DNA from: Bolinopsis microptera
Lineage: Eukaryota > Ctenophora > Tentaculata > Lobata > Bolinopsidae
Reading direction: 5' to 3'
Assembly (NCBI RefSeq): GCF_026151205.1
Contig: NC_087081.1
Coordinates: 1,663,886 to 1,727,885 of the forward strand
Length of the DNA stretch: 64,000 nt
The notes under the pieces were generated by a model. It was given only the letters and a program-made list of their open reading frames with translations. It was not told where the DNA came from and searched no databases. Every line of letters starts with the position of its first letter. Position 1 is the first letter of the stretch. Shown one piece after another: positions 21,150 through 30,823 of the stretch. A program made the translations under genes and the position numbers.

Positions 21150-21320
21150 ATTTTTATATAACGATAATAATAATAATTCTAACGTTTTTCCAACCTATAT
21201 CCATTTATTCACATTTGTAACTCAGGTTAAATCTACACTCAACGTCCCAAGTGTTGAGTCATTTGATAGATTATGTCATTTTACCAATTTCATTCAGCAC
21301 AAATTTCCTTTTTTATTTAT
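21150..21320 (+). repeat. Second copy of the 20.18-kb upstream region
   Basis: Same landmarks as 20180-20345. The sequence after it has no intact equivalent of the small ORF, so this looks like a partial tandem duplicate. Confidence 0.65.
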
Positions 21321-21576
21321 CACAATTCTTTCATACGTAAAAACTTCAATTTGAACAGATCTATCAAATGAGACGATGAGGGACCTGACATTTACCGAAA
21401 TGATTCAAATGTGTAATTCATATATTTTCAGTGAAGCAGGGTTCGGGAACTAAAGCATATTTGTTGGATTGTTTGACCATTGACTAACGATGACCGATAA
21501 ATTCGAACGATAAATTCGCTCCCTTATAGTGTCCTTTAATAAAATTTTCGACTACAGCGGATTTCAACGCGAGGTG

Positions 21577-21788
21577 TTATGCTGTATGCTACGTCAGAAT
21601 TTCACAACTAGCTCACATTTACCCTCATGACGCTATATACCTATATATATTTATAACTTTGGTTGTGATTGAAATTTTTTGATGCGGTAAAAAGTATCGT
21701 TTTGGGGCTATATGATGAAGAGAAATTAAAACATAACTGATGCTTAAAATTTCCTCGAACAAAGCTTTCGACTAGCGGCGGGTTTCTA
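21577..21788 (+). repeat. Flanking direct repeat, right copy
   Basis: Partner of 19533-19795, shorter by an internal deletion after 'cgttttggg'. Confidence 0.8.
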
Positions 21789-22038
21789 GTATATTAAGAT
21801 ATTATATTCCAGTTTCCCCTGCTCAAGAACTGCACCCGGGTAATATTTGCAGTGATATCTGAGTTAAGTATACTATTCCCCGTCAAAATTCCTTTCTCTC
21901 GCCCAGTTTCCCAACTGCTTTGTGGGTACTTTTGACAGTGCGAACGAGCCGGGCCATGGTATATAGTGCGGGCGACTAAGTCTCTAGTAAAATTAATTTT
22001 AACCTGACCCACTACCAACAGATTATCTTTTAGATTAG

Positions 22039-23105
22039 TTACAAACCTGGATTAATAAGCTCCGCCTCCTTTTCCTTAGGGTGTCTTATTTTCTTGCTTG
22101 CATCATAAACATAATGTCTGAATTTGACGTGTGTCACATCAGAGGCCATCTTGGCAATGCAGCCAACAGGATCTCCTGCGTCAGCAAACTTTTGGCTGTG
22201 GTACTGGTGAAAAGCAAGTTATGAATACTATTATGATTGGTAGTAAGAATAACGATAAAACTGTACAGTTGAAAAAATTTATACAATCTCCGATGAAGCT
22301 TTTCTTTCATATTTTGATAACATGTCCATTTTATATTTTGATGCATTGTCTATACTATATTTTTATATTTAACACTTACCATTTTCCCTTGACACCACAC
22401 TTGAAACTCTTCGGCTGTTTTGTAAAAGTACCAGTCCATAGTACTAGATCCAGATATTAAGTTACTGAAGGGGATGTCTATTTCCGAGGAGCAACCTAAT
22501 ATAGCCACCGACAGTATGCCATCTGAAGAGAAAATGAAATAACTTTCGCACACTACAACAAGAGCGTTACTAATTGTGTCACTAATTGCAGTGCGTTAAT
22601 TTCTGAACCACAAAGGGAAGGAGCTATATAGTTTATAGTCTTACTTGCATTGGCTGGCTTAATACTGTCCTTTACTTACCTGAATTGGCAGGGATATTGA
22701 TGTTGATGAGAGTTTCGTAAGTATTGACAATTGCATAGAAACGTATACCAGTTGTGCCAGCCACGATATCAGTCTGCACTGATAAGAGATATCCATCTAA
22801 AGGTGTTATCACCATCCTTTTCTCCCTGGTTGTTATCTCCTGCCATTCTGTCCACCCTGATAAAGGTGGTTACGTTATGACTTATGAGCTGTGCGCGCCT
22901 TGTGTCACTTATTCATGCACGTGCAAATTAAGTGGATTTTTGAGCAAGAAATAGGTCACCACAACACAGGTTCAACAATTCTGACGCATTTTAAGCCGTA
23001 CAGTAAAAAGTTTGGTGTGGGTTTGATTAGATGATTTAATGTTGACTTACCTACACCAATAGACTGGACTAGAGGAACACTTGTCAGGAACACCAACAGA
23101 AACAT
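22039..23105 (-). CDS. Four-exon gene for a secreted protein of 179 aa, unknown family
   Basis: Exons (minus strand): 23105-23051, 22856-22680, 22522-22380 and 22203-22039. They sum to 540 bases with phases 1, 1 and 0 matching at every junction. All donors are GTAAGT and all acceptors end in CAG. The ATG opens a hydrophobic leader (MFLLVFLTSVPLVQSIGVG), a typical signal peptide. It is followed by WTEWQEITTREKRMV and a beta-rich middle (GYLLSVQTDIVAGTTGIRFY). Exon 3 holds GILSVAILGCSSEI and FQVWCQGKM. Exon 4 is basic (DASKKIRHPKEKEAEL) and ends NPGL-TAA. Cysteines are few (about three). An alternative donor (cag|gtttgt) lies just before the stop, so a longer form is possible. The product is probably extracellular. 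No family is recognised; a carbohydrate-binding or ectodomain role is only a guess. Confidence 0.75.
23051..23105 (-). other. Exon 1 of the secreted-protein gene (signal peptide)
   Basis: Coding part of the first exon, 18 codons plus one base, ending at the donor gtaagt. An acceptor-like 'ctattagcag' lies two bases before the ATG, so a 5' UTR exon may lie upstream. Confidence 0.7.
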
Positions 23106-24125
23106 ACTGCTAATAGAAATGATCAGGGTTTATGGTTGAGTTAAATCTCAGTTAAGAACCTGATAATTTGGCGTAATCTGAACACATAATGTAAGTGTTG
23201 AACTAAATCTGATAGTTAAAGTAATAAACATATTAGTCTTTACCGGGTATCAGTCAACGGATATTACAATATTTCACAGTATCATTCTTATCTGAGTGCA
23301 AACTGTAATTCATAGTCCATCATTCTAGAATCTTGATCATGCAGAGCAGACAGTCCTAAAACTGATGAAATAAGTTAACAAGTTAATAAGTCACGATATC
23401 TGTAAGAGAATGGAAAACTGATAATAACGAGGGTAAAATTTATAAATTTAGGTAAGTTCTAGTCACTTCACAATATTAGGGAAACGAAAAGTTCAAGAGA
23501 AAAAAAGGTAGAAGATTATGAATTTAGGTTGAGTTGAAAAGAACAACTTAGAAAAATCACTGGATTGGAATTGCTTAATATAACTAAGCGTTCTTGCAGC
23601 AAAACAATTCGTCGAATTATAAAATTTGAGAGACTGCTCCGTTATAAACCAGTTCCCCATGTTGCACGTGCAGTTGTTCACATGCCACGTGGTCAGGTCT
23701 AGTAGTCACGTGATTTGCTCCCTAAGTTGCTCACCTCGCTAATCCCATGAGACTAAGGGAGAGAGAGAGAGAGGAGCAGTTAAACTAGCTGTTACTGCTA
23801 ACAGGACCAAGTCACTATGAGTACTAATCATCCTGGACATTACGCTTACTGAACAGATAGTCAGTCTGGCGAGCAGAGAAATCTTCTCAAAAGAGAGCTC
23901 TGCTTGAAATATGACCTTAATAATATACAAATCTTATCTGAGATTTGTCGTTAGTTTTACCGGTTTATTAGTAGGGGCTTATCATTGTATTGAGGGAAAT
24001 ATGCTGAGAGGAGGAACTTTAAGACTAAAGAGTGAAAGGGTTGTAATCCTTTAGCTAACTCCCGACCCTGGATAGAGCTCTCACCACAAACTAGACTTTG
24101 AATTTCTCTGCTACAACAACTCCTT

Positions 24126-24329
24126 TTATGGGTGAAAAGCTGAGACTCCCCATTCCCGAAGGTGACTAACCACCTGAGAAACACCACTATGCCCATAGTA
24201 TTTACCAGCTCCAGGCAGCCCTGTTAGAGTAACCTGGCTGACTAATGTGGTAGCTCTTGTAATATTTATGATAATTTTGCCGTCTAGTAGAGTTCGCACA
24301 AAACAAACAGGGTAAAATTGTGGACTCAT
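24126..24329 (-). CDS. Possible ectodomain exon, unrecognised
   Basis: An open minus-strand frame with beta-type composition (ATTLVSQVTLTGLPGAGKYY, then GHSGVS). A possible donor (ctcag|gtggtt) lies at about 24169. The VTLTGLPG.G.YYG pattern resembles Cu/Zn superoxide dismutase-like or other beta-sandwich domains, but the match is too short to name. It lies on the same strand as, and about 1 kb upstream of, the secreted-protein gene. Confidence 0.25.
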   Translation of the reverse strand: MSPQFYPVCFVRTLLDGKIIINITRATTLVSQVTLTGLPGAGKYYGHSGVSQVVSHLREWGVSAFHP

Positions 24330-24639
24330 GAATCCGACTAAAGGATTGTTCCTCGGTTCAATCGCAGCTAGAAATATAGAAAATCAGCTACAGGAGCTAG
24401 GTTTAACTATTTGAGAAGTCTATGTTGGTTTAGAGATTGGAGAGGCATCTTGATACAATTAATATTTTGATAGATCGACTCGATCCCATTTTGTTCACAG
24501 CGTCATGGAATCAATAACTATAATATGTCTTCAAACTTAGATGGTTGATTTAGGAAGGTGCACGATATTGTAACGCTATATGTAACGTTATGGTGCACGA
24601 TATTGTAACGCCGTCTATAAGTTACTGGGGAAGAGACCA

Positions 24640-25175
24640 CAATATACATCGTAATTTTGCCGACTGCTTCGGAACGATACAATTTACCAACGGTGGAGGA
24701 GGATGGACAGTCTTTCATCAGAGAAATGCTCAAACAGTGTAAAACAGTATCAGTTGAGGACGTCAAACTAGAGAACATGATGAAGATTGGCAATAATGTA
24801 CTTGCCAAACAACTAGTGCGTTCCTTACAATTGATTGAGAGACAAGAAATGTTTATCAGAAATTGAGAAATATGCGAGCACATGTTAGTGCATAGCTAAA
24901 CAGCTTGTAGTAGAGGAAGAGGCATGAGCTAAGCAAAAACATTATGGTCTTTAGTTTGCCGAGGTGTTTCAGAATCGAAGTTATGCGTTTGGGAAGAAGA
25001 TTAAAACATCGTCCTGTTAAGGTAACTTTATCCAGCTCGTCCATTGTACAGCAGATATTAATTAAGTAAAGGGAACTTCGCAATAAAAAGCACAAGACAG
25101 TGTTCCTGTCACCCGATCGCACAGCAGAACATGAACAGAGAAACAGATTTTTTACGAGTATCAGCCGTTAAGTAT
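24640..25175 (+). pseudogene. LINE ORF1-type relic
   Basis: A frame opens at about 24657 (PTASERYNLPTVEEDG, then VEDVKLENMMKIG) and closes at 24864. Downstream another frame reads RIEVMRLGRRLKHRP, VKVTLSSSSIVQQIL, one TAA, then KTVFLSPDRTAEH. A basic 'RLG....RP.KV.L' block followed by 'K.VFLSPDRT..E' is the usual end of ORF1 nucleic-acid-binding proteins of CR1/Jockey-type LINEs. Stops and frame changes show decay. No RT follows on this strand, so it is a solitary ORF1 fragment, not the ORF1 of the adjacent minus-strand LINE. Confidence 0.6.
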
Positions 25176-25476
25176 GACGAGTGCGCGGCGTAAAATCGCG
25201 ATCCTGATGAACACTGAGCTTACTAGACTGGGCCGCGCTCAGCCTGTCATTCCGCCTAATCTCTATTATTTTAATGAACATAATAGCCTGGGGTCCCCAG
25301 GTAACACTGAGCTAACATTGCTACATGGTGGATACAAATTATTTACATCTTGACTTAAACATTGATATACAATTTTTACAGTCAGAGAAAAAAATCTGTA
25401 CTCGCGCTTGGCGCTTATTACTTATTAATAGTTACATTTGACATATGGGTCTACTGCAAACCATTATTTGTGATTC
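25176..25476. other. No gene seen
   Basis: Short stretch between the ORF1 relic and the direct repeat flanking the LINE/SINE pair. Confidence 0.4.
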
Positions 25477-25508
25477 ATATTATGAAAGTTTTATTTTTGT
25501 TATGACTC
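25477..25508 (+). repeat. Direct repeat flanking the LINE+SINE block, left
   Basis: 32 bases, 31 identical to 30415-30446 ('atattatgaaagtt' ... 'tttttgttatgactc'). It brackets a 4.9-kb block. Confidence 0.85.
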
Positions 25509-25981
25509 GGTTCAAAAGAAAGAATTAAATTATTCATGCTGACATATAAATATTAATCATTAATTGGCAATTTTTCTGACAGTAAAATTAATAAAACAAA
25601 TATTTAATAAAACAAATATTTATTTTTACGGCACAATCAAACAATATCAATAATAAATAAATCAGGGGAGGTTTGAAGAGGTTTCAAGTGCCGAAGGCCA
25701 CTGCTTATCTTTAGGATTTGAGAGTGACCTGTGCTTGAAACCCCCTCAACCATCCACTACGTCAATATAAAACTTATTATACAAATATAGAAAAATATAA
25801 TTATCTAAGCTAAAATTGCTTATTGGTCTAGTTTGGTGACATAGGAGAGCCCAGTTGAGTTTTAGTTTAGGTTTATGTTTTAAATCATAGTTTGAAGGGT
25901 TAGCCATGTTTCATGGCAGAGAGAGATATCATGTGTGCAGAGCCGTACCAGATGTAGAATTTGAGATATAATATAGATTAG

Positions 25982-28900
25982 TTACCATATATTAGGGTCA
26001 CCTCGATTTTGGAGGGATAGCAAGTGCTTTTTAAGGTTAGATTTAATAACACCTGACGAGGCTGATAAGTCTGAATTTTTGGAAGACCCCGGGATTATTA
26101 TCCCATCTACATTAGCATCACATATTTCGAATACATAGGGGATGAGATCATTCCATATTTTCGTAGAGGTGTACAAAAAGTTCTGTTGGGAGATATCTAA
26201 CCTCAGTAATGGGACAATCAGACGAAGTTTTTCATTTCTAGGACAGAACTTGAAAAGATCTTTAATCGACTGGGGGACATCAAATTTAAGAATTTTGAAT
26301 AGCTCCATAAATGTATGGTACATGTGCAGATTCTCCAGGTTCATAATTTTCTGCTCAGTGAATAGCGGTTTAGTGTGTTCAAGACAGTAGTTCTTTTTAG
26401 CCATATGTTCGTTATAAGTTCTTGAACGTGCACAGGTTAAGTAGTATTCTTTATGATCAAAATTGGGAATGTTACCAAATAGCAGTCGTATACATCGTTT
26501 TTGAATAGCAAAGATTTTATTCAGCTTATGTTTAGGGATCCCACCCCAGCAACTTATACAATAGCTAAGATGTGACATAAAAAGAGCATTGTATAGTTTC
26601 AAATATTCAGATTTGGGAATGAATTTGCAAATTCTCTTAATCGATACAATACTGGAGTTCAGCTTTAAAGATAAATGATTAAGATGTGGTTCCCAACATA
26701 GCTGTTCGTCTATTATCACCCCAAGAAATTTTGTACATTGAACTTTTTCTAGCTTTTTGCCATCTATTGAAATCGTTAGATTCCTGTTAAAGGGCCGTGT
26801 TCTAGCACAGGTCTGTGTTGCTCTTGACAAACCTGGCTGAAAATGCATAAAACAACTTTTCCCTGCATTTATATGTAACTTGTTAGACTCCATATAGTTA
26901 CTGACCTGTTTCATTACATGATTAGCTTTTTCAAAAGCTTCCTGTGCTGAACGACCTATCACAAAAATATTTGTATCATCAGCAAACAGGACGAATTCAG
27001 CCAAACTTGAGGAGCTCACAATATCATTTATATAAATCAGAAATAGTAGAGGTCCTAACACTGACCCCTGGGGTACACCATACTCAACTGAACACTTGTC
27101 CGATTTTTCAGTTTGAAAAGAAGTTACTTGGCTACGGTTTGTTAGATAGCTAGCAAGAGTTTTTAGTGCAATACCTCTTACTCCATAGTGTTCAAGTTTA
27201 TGCAGGAGTTTATCGTGCTCAATTGTGTCAAATGCTTTACTTAGATCAATAAATATTCCAATTACATGATTTTTCTGTTCAATCTCATTAAGTATTTTAT
27301 TGACAGAATAGTTTACGGCATGAGATGTTGAGTGTTGTTTTCTAAAACCAAATTGTCGATCATAAATCACGTTCATAGCACTGAGGTAATTATATAACCT
27401 ATTATAAATTATTTTTTCAAGTATTTTGCCAAATATCGGTAATGTAGAAACAGGTCGATAGTTATCAAGGCATCGTGAGTCTCCTTTTTTATAAATTGGT
27501 GTAATAGAGCCCGTTTTAAGCTTGTTTGGAAAGACCCCATTGTCCAAGAACCAATTAAAGAATCTAGAGATATGACCAGACAGATAATTTACACTCTTTT
27601 TCAAGACTTTAACAGAGATATCACTTGCCTTCCCATTTTCAAGGCTACCAATAATTTTACTTATCTCTTCCTCGTCACAGGGGCTGAGAAAAAAAGAGTT
27701 CACTATTCTTTCTCTGCCCTTGAGGTATTGTTTAAACTTCGTTTTATTGAAATTGCCATCAGTTACCGTACGAGATGGTACAGAAGATTGAACTTTTGAA
27801 TTAAGATTATGAGCAATAGACGAGAAGTAGATGTTAAATCCGTTGGCAATCTCACGGCGTTCAGTTACAATTCTACCATCAATTAAGAATGATGCTTTTA
27901 TATCTTTTTTAGATTTACCCCTGAGTTCGTTGATCAATTCCCAGGTTTTTTTAATATTTCCTTTAGCAAGTTCAAATTTTTTCCCATAGTGGGCTTTTTT
28001 CGCAGATTTTATAGCTTTGTTTAAGATAGAACGATACTCCTTATACTTAAGATATAAAGTTTCCTCACCTAATGGGTTGATTTTGGTACACGAAGCCTTC
28101 CATCGCTTGTAGTGAAAGCCTTTAGTAAACACAGATTTAATTAACGCAGAAGTGATCCATGGATTCATCAATCTATTGCGTTTTGATTGAAAACCAGCAG
28201 TACAGTCCACTTTGAAATTCAGTTCGATTTTTTCGTGGACAGTTTCGACAAATTTTTCAAAACCTTCCTCATCATACGAAAAGTTCGATTGGTAGATATC
28301 CTTTCCAATATCATTAAGGAAACTTTCTATATTAGACTCACAGTAATCATACTTAGGTTTAAGTTTGGCAGTATTTGAACTCTCTTTAATATTACACGAT
28401 ATGAAACAGAAGATGGGGTTATGATGGGAAATCTTGGATTCAAGAATTCCAGATCCTAACACACGCTCAGTAGAGTTCACTAAAATATTATCAATTAAGC
28501 TTTCATTGCAACCCGGCTTGGCATGGGTGGCAATCGATATCAAAGGGATTAAATTGTTACTGTAGATAGTTTGTTCAAATTCAGCTATGTTTCGCCCCTG
28601 GGCCAAAAGATCAACATTGAAGTCACCTGTCAAGGCTACATTATTAGACGGTAGAAATTTCATCAACACATCAAGCTCAGCAAGTGCATCTTGAATATCA
28701 CCACTAGGGGGCCTGTAAACAACACCAGCAATCTGTGGAACCTCTGTGTTAGTGATCTCAACGAAAAGTGTTTCAAGATTGTCAGAGCATTTACATAACT
28801 TTTCGATTCGGCTGTATTGGTACTGATTGTCAATATATATACCAAGGCCACTACCTTTCTTTTTCCCATCAGTTTTAGAGTTGTACTCACTGCTGTAACC

Positions 28901-29413
28901 ATCAATTTTGTATAGATCTTTATTTTCCTCATTAATGTTTGTTTCAGCTAGCGCAATAACTGCAAATTTCTCATCATATTGACTCATATCAGTAATAAAG
29001 CTGTCAAAGTTAGATGCGTTCCCATCAATGTTGTTAAACACAATAGATATAAACGGCTTGTTATGGTTAAGTATGTTTTTTGACAGCCGGTTGAAATTTG
29101 TCATGTTATAATACCTACAGTCTTTTAGAATGTTTGAAATAGTCTCCATATCCTCGTCTCTTTCTACAGTGTTGGGATCATATTTGTCATAAATAATTGA
29201 GTTAAAAGGATTGTACCTTTGGGATTTGAAGGCGTAACACTGACTGCAGTGCCACATTTGTTTAACATGATCAAATTTAAAACTCTGTTCAGAACATTTG
29301 GCATGATATATTGTATCGCAACTCTCACATATTATGATTTTATGATGGCTTAGTACATTGCTATCACAACCTGGACATCTCTCTCTTGTAATATTGAAGT
29401 TTATTGAGGTCAT
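25982..29413 (-). CDS. CR1-like LINE ORF2: PHD finger, endonuclease, reverse transcriptase (1143 aa)
   Basis: Residues about 13-60 form a PHD-type zinc finger (CPGCDSNV, CESCDTIYHAKC, WHCSQC). Residues about 120-340 are an apurinic-type endonuclease: the start 'SIVFNNIDGN', the catalytic Glu in 'IALAETNIN', 'LTGDFNVD', and the 'SHHNPIF' end block. The RT spans about 600-860, with GSITPIYKKGD, 'DNYRPVSTLP', 'IDLSKAFDTIEH' (first Asp), 'GVPQGSVLGPLLF' and 'LFADDTNIF' (catalytic pair). The C-terminus has 'FLGVIIDEQLCWEPHL', typical of CR1/Jockey-group RTs. The enzyme nicks target DNA and reverse-transcribes the element's own RNA at the break. Its ATG overlaps the ORF1 stop as ATGA, so it is probably translated by reinitiation. 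No internal stop is present. Confidence 0.92.
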   Translation of the reverse strand: MTSINFNITRERCPGCDSNVLSHHKIIICESCDTIYHAKCSEQSFKFDHVKQMWHCSQCYAFKSQRYNPFNSIIYDKYDPNTVERDEDMETISNILKDCRYYNMTNFNRLSKNILNHNKPFISIVFNNIDGNASNFDSFITDMSQYDEKFAVIALAETNINEENKDLYKIDGYSSEYNSKTDGKKKGSGLGIYIDNQYQYSRIEKLCKCSDNLETLFVEITNTEVPQIAGVVYRPPSGDIQDALAELDVLMKFLPSNNVALTGDFNVDLLAQGRNIAEFEQTIYSNNLIPLISIATHAKPGCNESLIDNILVNSTERVLGSGILESKISHHNPIFCFISCNIKESSNTAKLKPKYDYCESNIESFLNDIGKDIYQSNFSYDEEGFEKFVETVHEKIELNFKVDCTAGFQSKRNRLMNPWITSALIKSVFTKGFHYKRWKASCTKINPLGEETLYLKYKEYRSILNKAIKSAKKAHYGKKFELAKGNIKKTWELINELRGKSKKDIKASFLIDGRIVTERREIANGFNIYFSSIAHNLNSKVQSSVPSRTVTDGNFNKTKFKQYLKGRERIVNSFFLSPCDEEEISKIIGSLENGKASDISVKVLKKSVNYLSGHISRFFNWFLDNGVFPNKLKTGSITPIYKKGDSRCLDNYRPVSTLPIFGKILEKIIYNRLYNYLSAMNVIYDRQFGFRKQHSTSHAVNYSVNKILNEIEQKNHVIGIFIDLSKAFDTIEHDKLLHKLEHYGVRGIALKTLASYLTNRSQVTSFQTEKSDKCSVEYGVPQGSVLGPLLFLIYINDIVSSSSLAEFVLFADDTNIFVIGRSAQEAFEKANHVMKQVSNYMESNKLHINAGKSCFMHFQPGLSRATQTCARTRPFNRNLTISIDGKKLEKVQCTKFLGVIIDEQLCWEPHLNHLSLKLNSSIVSIKRICKFIPKSEYLKLYNALFMSHLSYCISCWGGIPKHKLNKIFAIQKRCIRLLFGNIPNFDHKEYYLTCARSRTYNEHMAKKNYCLEHTKPLFTEQKIMNLENLHMYHTFMELFKILKFDVPQSIKDLFKFCPRNEKLRLIVPLLRLDISQQNFLYTSTKIWNDLIPYVFEICDANVDGIIIPGSSKNSDLSASSGVIKSNLKKHLLSLQNRGDPNIW

Positions 29414-30096
29414 ATCGGTAAGATATCACCCGTACTACCCCTACTTAGGGCACTCCTATAGTCACCATTTCCACCTTTAAATCTTTCCGTGGACTGACTT
29501 CCACCACGTTGTACAATACACCGTTTTATGTTCATACAAAATATTTTCAGGCCTTCTCTCCCGAGATGAACAACATCATTGACCAATGGTGTGCCATCAC
29601 GTGAGAATCTACCATACTTAGAGGGCATACATCCGTTAACAGAACCTAGTACAGAGTTATCTATAATAAACATGTTTTTCCTATTATAAACCATGTCGAC
29701 AATTAAACTGTTTAACTCCCCTATACGTGAGTTAACAAACTGTGATTTGGTGGGCAAGAGTAAACTAATATGAACTTTACTATTAGGATAAAATTGCTGA
29801 ATTTCACAACATTTCTTCTTAAGCTTAGCAATAAGTGTTCTAGTGGATGGTCTGTTGGAATCATCTCGAATATCATTGATTCCCGTATGTATAACAATGT
29901 TCCGAAAGGGGCCTATGTCTTTGGGAGCAGGAATATCGTCGATTTTAGCAGCCCACATTCGCTTACCGGGAACCCATTTTCCTAGAGTTCCAACATCTTT
30001 ACCAAATTTAATGTACTTAGTGTTTGAGTCTCCAATTAACACTGTGCTATTTTTGTAGAAAGGCGCAATATGCCTAAAGGTAAAGCTGTACCTCAC
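29410..30096 (-). CDS. CR1-like LINE ORF1 with SGNH-hydrolase (esterase) domain (228 aa)
   Basis: The SGNH landmarks are in order: block I 'VLIGDSNTKYIKFG' with the nucleophile Ser, block III 'IHTGINDIRDD' (G.ND), and block V 'NDVVHLGREGLKIF' carrying the catalytic Asp-x-x-His. The C-terminus is basic and glycine/serine-rich (QRGGSQSTERFKGGNGDYRS), suitable for nucleic-acid binding. Esterase ORF1s are known from CR1-type LINEs, where a lipid- or RNP-related role has been proposed. The stop overlaps the ORF2 start by 4 bases (29410-29413), indicating coupled translation. The frame is intact. Confidence 0.88.
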   Translation of the reverse strand: MRYSFTFRHIAPFYKNSTVLIGDSNTKYIKFGKDVGTLGKWVPGKRMWAAKIDDIPAPKDIGPFRNIVIHTGINDIRDDSNRPSTRTLIAKLKKKCCEIQQFYPNSKVHISLLLPTKSQFVNSRIGELNSLIVDMVYNRKNMFIIDNSVLGSVNGCMPSKYGRFSRDGTPLVNDVVHLGREGLKIFCMNIKRCIVQRGGSQSTERFKGGNGDYRSALSRGSTGDILPI

Positions 30097-30116
30097 AGAA
30101 GTTTTCTCTTAATTAA

Positions 30117-30415
30117 AGTGGCTCAGTGGCTCAGTCGGTAAAACCGCCTGTCTACTGGCCTGGACGTTGCGAGTTCGAATCCCAGTTGGGCCAAAATCTC
30201 AAAAACTGAAGGGCAGCCATCACTCACCAAACCATGGTGTGAATGGTAGTGGCTTTCATTAGAGCTGCGAAAATAACACGAGTGTATGTGCCTGGGGTTG
30301 TTTCCCGACTATACTGCAAGGAAATCTGTACCGAGAGGACCGTGGCCGAAATGCAATTAGACAGGGAAATTGGCTCCCCGATCGACTGCGGTCGATCAAA
30401 TTATTATTATTATTA
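30117..30415 (+). mobile_element. tRNA-derived SINE, about 300 bp
   Basis: An A box (TGGCTCAGTCGG, 30127-30138) and a B box (AGTTCGAATCC, 30172-30182) lie 33 bases apart, as in tRNA-type pol III promoters. The head ends GTTGGGCCA. An unrelated body of about 200 bases follows, then an (ATT)n tail at 30400-30415. A/T trinucleotide tails resemble those of RTE/CR1-mobilised SINEs. It sits head-on against the 5' end of the minus-strand CR1-like LINE. Confidence 0.75.
30127..30182 (+). promoter_or_regulatory. Internal RNA polymerase III promoter (A and B boxes)
   Basis: The A box fits TRGYNNARNNGG exactly. The B box differs from GGTTCGANTCC by one base. Spacing fits a tRNA. The sequence between does not fold into an obviously perfect cloverleaf, so I call it SINE rather than a functional tRNA gene. 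Confidence 0.7.
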
Positions 30416-30446
30416 TATTATGAAAGTTATATTTTTGTTATGACTC
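30415..30446 (+). repeat. Direct repeat flanking the LINE+SINE block, right
   Basis: Partner of 25477-25508. It follows the SINE tail directly, so it is most simply the SINE target duplication, the LINE having entered between the left copy and the SINE head. Confidence 0.8.
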
Positions 30447-30471
30447 TTTGATTCAAATTTCTGATTGTTTC

Positions 30472-30823
30472 TGAATAGACTCAGTGAAGACAGATTCTAA
30501 TGGAAATAAATAGCTGAATAACGTATCGACATTTCTACGTCATACTCATATTCTGAAATAGTATCAATTCAATTATAACGATCAATATAATATGTACATT
30601 AAAAATTTGACGACGAAATTTATTTCAAACAAAATATATAACTGTAAAATAGTTACAGTTATATATTTTGTTTGAAATAAATTTCGTCGTCAAATTTTTA
30701 ATGTACATATTGATCGTTATAATTGAATTAATACTATTTCAGAATATGAGTATGACGTAGAAATGTCGATACGTTATTCAGCTATTTATTTCCATTAGAA
30801 TCTGTCTTCACTGAGTCTATTCA
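30472..30823. mobile_element. Fold-back element, arms about 170 bp
   Basis: Near-perfect palindrome. Outer bases 'tgaatagactcagtg' and 'cactgagtctattca' pair, and the centre is 'actgtaa-aatag-ttacagt' near 30648. It differs mainly by a few bases ('caatataatatg' versus 'catattg'). No ORF. A MITE or snapback repeat; no clear target duplication. Confidence 0.85.

Larger units (their letters stand above)
25509..30110 (-). mobile_element. CR1-like LINE, apparently full length
   Basis: On the minus strand an esterase ORF1 (30096-29410) is followed by ORF2 (29413-25982) with PHD finger, endonuclease and RT. About 470 bases of 3' UTR then contain AATAAA-type signals. Both ORFs are uninterrupted, which suggests a young, possibly competent copy. 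The SGNH esterase ORF is a known hallmark of CR1/L3-type LINEs. There is no poly(A) tail. Confidence 0.85.

Noticed and set aside
30117-30192. Functional tRNA gene
   Set aside because: The A and B boxes are good, but the sequence continues into a SINE body with a simple tail and the arms do not pair as a clean cloverleaf.
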